Shown: positions 25,555-30,281 of the stretch, one piece after another
How positions within the stretch are numbered: the stretch's first letter is position 1
Layout: each line of letters opens with the position of its first letter
Assembly (NCBI GenBank): GCA_934316925.1
Contig: CAKREC010000026.1
Span: forward strand, 1 to 30,281
Source of the DNA: an uncultured Eubacterium sp.
GTDB lineage: Bacteria; Bacillota; Clostridia; Lachnospirales; Lachnospiraceae
Length of the DNA stretch: 30,281 bases
Direction of reading: 5' to 3'
The notes under the pieces: model-generated
Database searches by the model: none
The model's input: the letters and a program-made list of their open reading frames with translations, nothing else
Told to the model about the DNA's origin: nothing
Position numbers and translations under genes: made by a program

Positions 25555-26349
25555 TTATTCACCGGCTGTAGCTGTTGTAGCGGTAGGTGCTTCCGTTGCA
25601 GGTGCCTTCGTCGGAGCCTTTGTTGGTACCGGTGCCTCGGTAGGTGCTTTGGTAGGCGCCTCAGTAGGTGCTTCCGTGACTGCTGCGGTAGGTTCAGCAG
25701 AATACTCCGGTGTAGCAGTAATCGATGGTTTCTTTGTCTTCTTTGGAGCCGGTGTCTTTGTGGCTTTTGGAGCCTTTGTCGTCTTTGGCTTTGCAGTCGC
25801 AGTTGCAGGAGCCTGTGTCGTACTTGGTGCCGGCGTAGCAGTAGCTGCCGGTTTTGTCGTAGTAAGATACATGACATTGATATATCCGGTGCTGCCGTTG
25901 TAATCCACTTTCATCCATTTATTGGAGTCATCCAGACCACTAACCTTTACTTTTGTAGCAGCAGGGACTTTTGTTACAACAGATGCCGTCAGAGAAGGTT
26001 CGCTTCTCAGATTAACACTGGCAGTTGTATAAGCACTGTCTGCATTTTTCAATTCATCATCGACATCATCCGTTCCAAAGTCTTCTTCATTTCCGGCTAC
26101 GATCGCATTGGTCTCCGGAGAAGCTGTTGGCTGCTCCGTAACGGTAACGGATGCGCCGGTTACATTGTTGGCATTTGCTTCTTCATCTGTAATGCGGTTG
26201 GCATTTGCTTTATGAAGCAGAACTCCTAATGTTACAATACATGCTAAAACAAATATAGCAACTACGACACTGATGCTGAACATCGTGATCTCTAGTCCGC
26301 TGTTTTCTTCGTTTTTTAATTTCTGAAAAAAGTTGATTTTATCTCCCAT
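25555..26349 (-). CDS. Membrane-anchored SH3b-domain protein with Thr/Pro/Ala-rich tail
   Basis: A 264-residue type II membrane protein: a short charged N-terminus, one transmembrane helix at about 24-46 and an outward part. A bacterial SH3 domain lies at about 107-165 (YTTASVNLRSEPSLTASVV, KVKVSGLDDSNKWMKVDYNGSTGYINVMYL), a fold that commonly binds cell wall. The tail from about 166 is low complexity with degenerate TEAPTKAPTEAP repeats, probably extended and surface-exposed. It is the first gene of the mutS–mutL–miaA–ynbB operon and carries the promoter upstream. Its partner or substrate is unknown, and no catalytic domain is present. Confidence 0.83.
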   Translation of the reverse strand: MGDKINFFQKLKNEENSGLEITMFSISVVVAIFVLACIVTLGVLLHKANANRITDEEANANNVTGASVTVTEQPTASPETNAIVAGNEEDFGTDDVDDELKNADSAYTTASVNLRSEPSLTASVVTKVPAATKVKVSGLDDSNKWMKVDYNGSTGYINVMYLTTTKPAATATPAPSTTQAPATATAKPKTTKAPKATKTPAPKKTKKPSITATPEYSAEPTAAVTEAPTEAPTKAPTEAPVPTKAPTKAPATEAPTATTATAGE

Positions 26350-26382
26350 TATCTTGTGCTCCTTCGCTATTTATCTCAGTTT

Positions 26383-26410
26383 ATTATAACATAATACTTC
26401 TTTTTGTCTA
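26383..26410 (-). promoter_or_regulatory. Promoter of the SH3–mutSL–miaA–ynbB operon
   Basis: On the − strand, TAGACA (26405-26410) precedes a perfect TATAAT (26383-26388) by 16 bases, with TG one base ahead of the −10 (extended −10). It starts transcription about 30 bases before the SH3 gene ATG, which has its own GGAG site. No other strong promoter was noticed before mutS. Confidence 0.75.
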
Positions 26411-26457
26411 TAAAAATTTTCGTTTTTGAAAATCCTTTTTAAAATGCACGGATATAT

Positions 26458-26471
26458 AGAACATTCGTTTG
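26458..26471. promoter_or_regulatory. LexA box 1 (overlaps lexA −35)
   Basis: AGAACATTCGTTTG matches the Gram-positive SOS box CGAAC-N4-GTTYG closely: GAAC, four bases, GTTTG. It overlaps the start of the lexA −35 hexamer, where bound LexA would exclude RNA polymerase. Confidence 0.75.
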
Positions 26472-26497
26472 ACATGCCAGATCGAGTATGCTATATT
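26469..26497 (+). promoter_or_regulatory. lexA promoter
   Basis: Consensus −35 TTGACA (26469-26474) and −10 TATATT (26492-26497) with the optimal 17-base spacer. Transcription should begin near 26504, within the second LexA box. Confidence 0.85.
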
Positions 26498-26505
26498 TAT
26501 AGTAA

Positions 26506-26521
26506 CCAAACGGATGTTTGG
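26506..26521. promoter_or_regulatory. LexA box 2 (at transcription start of lexA)
   Basis: CCAAAC-GGAT-GTTTGG is a perfect 6-base inverted repeat with the 4-base spacing of Gram-positive LexA boxes, placed 8 bases past the −10. Together with box 1 it brackets the core promoter. Confidence 0.75.
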
Positions 26522-26549
26522 AATTTCATGAATGCCCGGAGGATATAGT

Positions 26550-27164
26550 ATGGCAAAAGGTAAAATTACAGCAAAGCAAGCTGAGATTCTGGAATTTATA
26601 AAAAAATGTATACTCGAGAAAGGATATCCGCCCGCTGTCCGGGAGATCTGTAGCGCTGTGAATCTGAAGTCTACTTCCTCGGTACATTCTCATCTTGAGA
26701 CATTGGAAAAAAATGGATTTATCCGCCGGGATCCAACCAAACCCCGCGCGATCGAGATCGTCGATGATGAATTCAATTTAAGCCGTAGAGAGATGCGCAA
26801 TATTCCTGTTGTTGGTCAGGTTGCAGCGGGACAGCCGATATTGGCAGAGCAAAACATTGCAACGTACTTCCCGATTCCTGCTTCTGAATTGCCGGCAGGC
26901 GAATTGTTCATGTTGGATGTTCGCGGCGAAAGCATGATCAATGTTGGCATCTATGATGGCGACCGTATCATCGTACAGCAGACGCCCATAGCAAAGAATG
27001 GCGACATTGTGGTTGCTTTGGTCGATGACTCCGCAACCGTAAAGACCTATTATAAAGAAGATGGACGATACCGTTTACAGCCAGAGAATGACACGATGGA
27101 TCCGATCTATGTAGATGAAGTTATGATTCTTGGTAAGGTAGTTGGCCTTTTCCGTTTTATGTAA
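26550..27164 (+). CDS. lexA: SOS repressor LexA
   Basis: Represses DNA-damage genes until RecA filaments trigger self-cleavage. The winged-helix DNA-binding domain is at 1-70 (ITAKQAEILEFI, YPPAVREICSAVNLKSTSSVHSHLETLEKNGFIRRD). The cleavage bond Ala93-Gly94 lies in GQVAAGQP; the Ser-Lys dyad is Ser128 in RGESMI and Lys165 in ATVKTYY. The 204-residue length is standard. The start is the ATG at 26550, behind GGAGGA at 6 bases; the ATG at 26532 has no site and includes this GGAGGA in its coding part. Two LexA boxes in the promoter show autoregulation. Confidence 0.97.
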   Translation: MAKGKITAKQAEILEFIKKCILEKGYPPAVREICSAVNLKSTSSVHSHLETLEKNGFIRRDPTKPRAIEIVDDEFNLSRREMRNIPVVGQVAAGQPILAEQNIATYFPIPASELPAGELFMLDVRGESMINVGIYDGDRIIVQQTPIAKNGDIVVALVDDSATVKTYYKEDGRYRLQPENDTMDPIYVDEVMILGKVVGLFRFM

Positions 27165-27169
27165 AAGAA

Positions 27170-27221
27170 CCCCCTTGATCGATACGAAGGGAATTTCGCT
27201 TTGGTCGGTCAAGGGGTTTTT
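27170..27221. terminator. Bidirectional terminator between lexA and rsfS
   Basis: A 12-pair stem, 27171-27182 with 27205-27216, contains one G·U pair (CCCCTTGATCGA / TCGGTCAAGGGG). An inner CGAA/TTCG hairpin lies in the loop. On + it is followed by TTTTT (27217-27221); on − by GTTCTTTT. It lies 5 bases beyond the lexA stop and 8 bases beyond the rsfS stop, so it serves both convergent genes. Confidence 0.9.
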
Positions 27222-27229
27222 CTATACAT

Positions 27230-27574
27230 TTACATGCTTATTTTTTTACCATCTTTCCATATCCGGTCCAGATCATAAAACATACGATCATCTTTCGAAA
27301 AAATATGGACGACAACATCTTCGTAATCCACTAACACCCAGGTTGACTGTTTATTGCCTTCCAGGCGTTTCTTATGGAATCCGGCTTCTGCCATCTTCTC
27401 TTCCACGAGATCTACAATCGCATGGATCTGATTGATGTTATTCGCACTGGCAATTATGATATAATCGGAAATGATAGAAATATCCTGTATATCAATTACT
27501 TCAATATCATGTCCCAATTTCTCATCGATCGCCTGATAGATAATCTCTGCCTTATTGAATGATTGCTGATTCAA
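27230..27574 (-). CDS. rsfS: Ribosomal silencing factor RsfS
   Basis: Binds ribosomal protein uL14 and blocks joining of the subunits when nutrients run low. The 114 residues match the family (IYQAIDEKLGHDIEVIDIQDISIISDYIIIASANN, then EGNKQSTWVLVDYEDVVVHIF and RMFYDLDRIW). The only workable start is TTG at 27574, with GGAGG 9 bases upstream, inside the end of the nadD–yqeK gene; the first internal ATG is about 60 residues in. One base separates it from the upstream stop. Confidence 0.94.
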   Translation of the reverse strand: MNQQSFNKAEIIYQAIDEKLGHDIEVIDIQDISIISDYIIIASANNINQIHAIVDLVEEKMAEAGFHKKRLEGNKQSTWVLVDYEDVVVHIFSKDDRMFYDLDRIWKDGKKISM

Positions 27575-27575
27575 A

Positions 27576-28784
27576 TTATTTCTCCTCCATAAGCTGTTTG
27601 TAATACTGATAGGTTTTTATTGTCTGCTCATCCATAGCCTGCTTTTTGGTTTTTAAAAATGTAATGGTATTTTGCAGTACCATAAGAAGCGCTTCATCTA
27701 AATTTTCAAAAGCTTTTCTACGTATTTGGCATAACGAATATGGTTTACAATCCATGTTACGTCCGGGTTCTATATAATCCGCCAGATAAATGATCTTTTC
27801 CAGTGGTGCCATAGCCGAACGCCCCGTCGTATGATAACATATTGCATTTAAAATCTCCGGGTCGTTTACCCCATAACGGCATGTAGCCAGATAAGCACCA
27901 AGTTTTCCATGGATCAATGCCGTATTTTGCAATTCAATCGGTGTAAGATCAATCTTTGCATCGTTACACATCGAAATCATTTCCATGCCGGAAAAATACT
28001 TGGCGCAGTCATGCAACAGACCGGCAATCTCTGCTTTTTTTAGAAGTTCCGGCTGGTGTGCTTCTGCCAGCAGAACTGCAGTGTCTGCTACTCCCAGCGT
28101 ATGATAAAATCTCTTGGGACGCAATGTGCATTGTAACAATTCTTTTATTTCCGGAATATTGCCGGGTATCTTTTTTTTGCTTTGCCCATATAATCCATGA
28201 ATGGCAATATAGTTTGCTACTTTAGGTGGACAGTATGTGTTAATATCCAGTCCCTCTGCAGCCATTGCACGAATCTCTTTCGAAGATACCGTCAAAGGCG
28301 GCATGGTGATCGAAAAAAAATGTCCGCCAAATAATTCGCTATTTTCGCGACACAACCGCTCCAGTTCGCCCGTGGACATTCCATTGCGCCCGGCTGCCAG
28401 TATCGTAGCATATTTCACGATTTCCTCCGGATGATACCATGTTTGAAAATCAACCAGAGAATCACCGCCAATTAGAAAATAATATTCGTTTTCCGGAGCT
28501 TTTTCCTGCAATTGTTTTAAGGTATCTGCGGTATAGGTAAAACCGGTTCGCTGATATTCAAAATCAGAGAACACAAACCGGTCACAGCCATCAATTGCAA
28601 ATTGGATCATGCGTTTGCGGTGTTCATTGCTTGCCAGTTCATGATCTGGTTTGTGCGGCGGATGATTGGATGGCATAAACCAGATATCGTCTAAATGATA
28701 TTGCTGCAATGCGCATTGTGCAATACGAATATGTCCATCATGAATCGGATTGAATGTGCCACCCATAATTCCAATTTTGCTCAT
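27576..28784 (-). CDS. nadD: Fused nicotinate-nucleotide adenylyltransferase / YqeK HD phosphohydrolase
   Basis: The N-terminal ~195 residues are NadD, which makes deamido-NAD from nicotinate mononucleotide and ATP: GGTFNPIHDGH at 8-18, FMPSNHPPHK and VSSKEIR (the ISSTxxR-type motif). The C-terminal ~200 residues are YqeK, an HD-domain hydrolase of Ap4A-type dinucleotides: FYHTLGVADTAVLLAE, AGLLHDCAKYF, LIHGKLGAYLA, CYHTTGRSAM and LADYIEPGRN. In B. subtilis these are two adjacent genes, here one frame. I use the ATG at 28784 (MSKIGIMGG); a GTG at 28793 has a closer GGAG and is an alternative. Next come rsfS downstream and yhbY upstream. Confidence 0.94.
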   Translation of the reverse strand: MSKIGIMGGTFNPIHDGHIRIAQCALQQYHLDDIWFMPSNHPPHKPDHELASNEHRKRMIQFAIDGCDRFVFSDFEYQRTGFTYTADTLKQLQEKAPENEYYFLIGGDSLVDFQTWYHPEEIVKYATILAAGRNGMSTGELERLCRENSELFGGHFFSITMPPLTVSSKEIRAMAAEGLDINTYCPPKVANYIAIHGLYGQSKKKIPGNIPEIKELLQCTLRPKRFYHTLGVADTAVLLAEAHQPELLKKAEIAGLLHDCAKYFSGMEMISMCNDAKIDLTPIELQNTALIHGKLGAYLATCRYGVNDPEILNAICYHTTGRSAMAPLEKIIYLADYIEPGRNMDCKPYSLCQIRRKAFENLDEALLMVLQNTITFLKTKKQAMDEQTIKTYQYYKQLMEEK

Positions 28785-28810
28785 GAAAACCACTCATCTC
28801 CAATCCTGTA

Positions 28811-29110
28811 TTACTTTGATGCTTTTGGTAATTCTATTTTCTTTTTGTTTACAGATTCACGATATAAAACAATCTTTTTGCCGATTACCTGAACCACCTG
28901 TGAATGGGTCCGTTCAGCTAAAAGTTCTGCAATTTCCCGCGGATCCGCAAAACAGTTCTTTAATACATGTAACTTGATCAGTTCTCTGGCTTCAAGAGCC
29001 TCATCGACTGCCTTGGTAAGTTCGGGAGTAACGGTAGCTTTTCCAATCTGCATAATCGGATCCAGATTCATTGCCAGACCTTTTAAATATGCTCTTTGTT
29101 TGCTTGTCAT
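28811..29110 (-). CDS. yhbY: YhbY/CRM-domain ribosome assembly RNA-binding protein
   Basis: Single CRM-domain protein of 99 residues that associates with pre-50S particles. Landmarks are MTSKQRAYLKGLAMNLDPIMQIGK, then TPELTKAVDEALEARELIKLHVLKN and the C-terminal VVQVIGKKIVLYRES. The start is the ATG at 29110 with GGAGG 5 bases upstream; an ATG at 29122 overlaps that site. It lies 14 bases after obg and before nadD. Confidence 0.95.
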   Translation of the reverse strand: MTSKQRAYLKGLAMNLDPIMQIGKATVTPELTKAVDEALEARELIKLHVLKNCFADPREIAELLAERTHSQVVQVIGKKIVLYRESVNKKKIELPKASK

Positions 29111-29124
29111 AATTTCCTCCATTA

Positions 29125-30281
29125 TTATTTGTAATAATCAAATTGCCAGCCATACATTTTTACAGTATCACCTTCTTCGATTCCTAATTCCTCTAATTTT
29201 TCTAAAATGCCATTGCTCTTTAAGAACTTTTGGAAAAATTCGAATCCCTTTTCCGAGTCAAGGTTCGTGTACCCTAGCATTCTTTCGATACGTGGGCCTT
29301 CCACTAAGAACAGGTGCTCATCTTCTTCACTTTGTTCTACATAGAATGGTTCGTTGGAGAAGTCTGGTTCTTCGATCATATATTCTTTTTCAAAGACCAC
29401 TTTTTCTTCTTTTGTTTCATCCAGCATTTTCTTTGCATGATATAACAATTCCTGAACCCCTTCGCCCGTAACAGCAGAAATTGGAAATACTTCAATCCCT
29501 TGCGGTTCAAATTCATTTTTCAGGCGTGTCAGTACCGCTTCTTTTTCTTCTCCGTAAAAACAGTCAATTTTGTTTGCGGCGATCACCTGTGGTCTCGCTG
29601 CAATCTCAGGATTATATTTTTCTAACTCCTGATTGATGATCTTAATATCTTCAACCGGATCGCGCCCCTCGGTAGAAGCTGCGTCGATCATATGGATCAT
29701 AACCCTTGTTCGTTCAATATGACGAAGAAATTCATGTCCAAGACCGACTCCCTCAGAGGCTCCTTCGATCAGCCCCGGAATATCGGCGATCACAAATCCA
29801 CCGCCGTTTTTCAAGTCGACAACTCCCAGGTTGGGATTTAACGTTGTGAAATGATAATTGGCAATCTTCGGCTGGGCATTGGTTACACGTGATAAAAAGG
29901 TTGATTTGCCAACGTTCGGGAATCCAACCAGACCTACATCGGCGATCACTTTAAGCTCAAGCAGGACTTCAAGTTCAATGCCGGGTTTACCGGGTTGTGC
30001 ATATTTAGGAACCTGCATGGTCGGGGTCGCAAAATGCTGATTTCCCTTTCCTCCATTGCCTCCTTTTAGAACAACTTCCCGATTGTTTTCATAGGACATA
30101 TCGGTGATCACCTGTCCGGTCTTTGCTTCCCGGATCACGGTACCTGCCGGAACGCGGATCACCATATCTTCGCCATCGGCACCATGGCATCGGCGTTTGC
30201 CGCCAGGTTCGCCATTTCCAGCAAAATATTTTCTTTTATGTCTAAAATCCGTCAAGGTGTTCAACCCCGGATCTACTTCAA
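29125..30281 (-). CDS. obg: GTPase Obg/CgtA, 5' end cut off by window edge
   Basis: Essential GTPase of 50S assembly and stress control. The visible part begins inside the N-terminal glycine-rich Obg domain (EVDPGLNTLTDFRHKRKY), so about 50 residues including the start lie beyond the window; a TTG at 30264 is not the start. The G domain has G1 GFPNVGKSTFLS, G2 FTTLNPNLG, G3 DIPGLIEGASEG, G4 NKID and G5 ISAVTGEG. The C-terminal OCT domain is present (FLVEGPRIERMLGYTNLDSEKG...GDTVKMYGWQFDY). It is followed by yhbY, nadD–yqeK and rsfS. Confidence 0.96.
   Translation of the reverse strand, partial: EVDPGLNTLTDFRHKRKYFAGNGEPGGKRRCHGADGEDMVIRVPAGTVIREAKTGQVITDMSYENNREVVLKGGNGGKGNQHFATPTMQVPKYAQPGKPGIELEVLLELKVIADVGLVGFPNVGKSTFLSRVTNAQPKIANYHFTTLNPNLGVVDLKNGGGFVIADIPGLIEGASEGVGLGHEFLRHIERTRVMIHMIDAASTEGRDPVEDIKIINQELEKYNPEIAARPQVIAANKIDCFYGEEKEAVLTRLKNEFEPQGIEVFPISAVTGEGVQELLYHAKKMLDETKEEKVVFEKEYMIEEPDFSNEPFYVEQSEEDEHLFLVEGPRIERMLGYTNLDSEKGFEFFQKFLKSNGILEKLEELGIEEGDTVKMYGWQFDYYK

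Noticed and set aside
25529..25903. Open frame on + encoding Gly/Ala/Val repeats, and an Arg/Gln-rich frame on − at 25518-25877
   Set aside because: Both are mirror or shifted readings of the low-complexity tail of the SH3-domain gene, with no ribosome binding sites and no recognisable domains.
25555..26349. SH3-domain protein as a wall hydrolase
   Set aside because: No NlpC/P60, amidase, lysozyme or other catalytic motif is present; only the SH3 domain and a low-complexity tail are seen.
28974..29471. 165-codon open frame on + opposite yhbY and obg
   Set aside because: Antisense to two conserved genes; its hydrophobic composition is a by-product of their codons.
1..30281. CRISPR array, prophage, insertion sequence or defence island
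   Set aside because: No regularly spaced direct repeats, terminal inverted repeats, transposase or phage genes were seen; the Xer recombinase stands alone among core genes.

Overview
The window looks like a chromosomal housekeeping region from a low-GC Firmicute of class Clostridia, most probably Lachnospiraceae. The case rests on gene content and order: obg–yhbY–nadD/yqeK–rsfS; mutS–mutL–miaA–ynbB; radC–mreBCD–mrdA–minCDE–rodA–mgsA; and yggS–sepF–ylmH–divIVA–lspA. Strong GGAGG-type ribosome binding sites, many overlapping stop/start junctions and Gram-positive LexA boxes agree with this. The assignment is inference from content. No rRNA, tRNA, CRISPR array, insertion sequence or prophage was seen, and no gap between genes exceeds about 215 bases.

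Layout from left to right. (1) A 5'-truncated AMIN/Amidase_3 cell-wall amidase on + converges on a Xer-type tyrosine recombinase on −. (2) An orphan BlaI/MecI-type repressor on − follows, with an upstream region packed with TGTAG/CTACA boxes. (3) rluD on − lies beyond a strong terminator that closes the next operon. (4) The division operon on − runs HlyD-like membrane protein – yggS – sepF – ylmH – divIVA-like – lspA. (5) A tiny DUF378 membrane protein on + is divergent from that operon. (6) A ten-gene envelope operon on − runs radC–mreB–mreC–mreD–mrdA(PBP2)–minC–minD–minE–rodA–mgsA. (7) A repair/tRNA operon on − runs SH3-domain membrane protein – mutS – mutL – miaA – ynbB-like PLP enzyme. (8) lexA on + is divergent from it, with a near-consensus promoter and two LexA-type boxes. 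(9) The ribosome-assembly/NAD operon on − runs obg (5'-truncated) – yhbY – nadD::yqeK fusion – rsfS, and shares a terminator with lexA.

The two middle operons together encode most of a cell-shape and division-site machine: the MreBCD–RodA–PBP2 elongasome, a complete MinCDE system, SepF and a DivIVA-like protein. They also carry metabolic passengers: methylglyoxal synthase, a PLP-homeostasis protein and signal peptidase II. Most genes are recognisable family members. The less-explained items are the orphan HlyD-like protein heading the sepF operon, the 952-residue PBP2 with a large insertion before its catalytic domain, the Asp-to-Glu change at a catalytic position of MgsA, the repeat-rich control region of the BlaI-type gene, and the SH3-domain surface protein heading the mutSL operon. 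I do not see clear evidence for an entirely new system.
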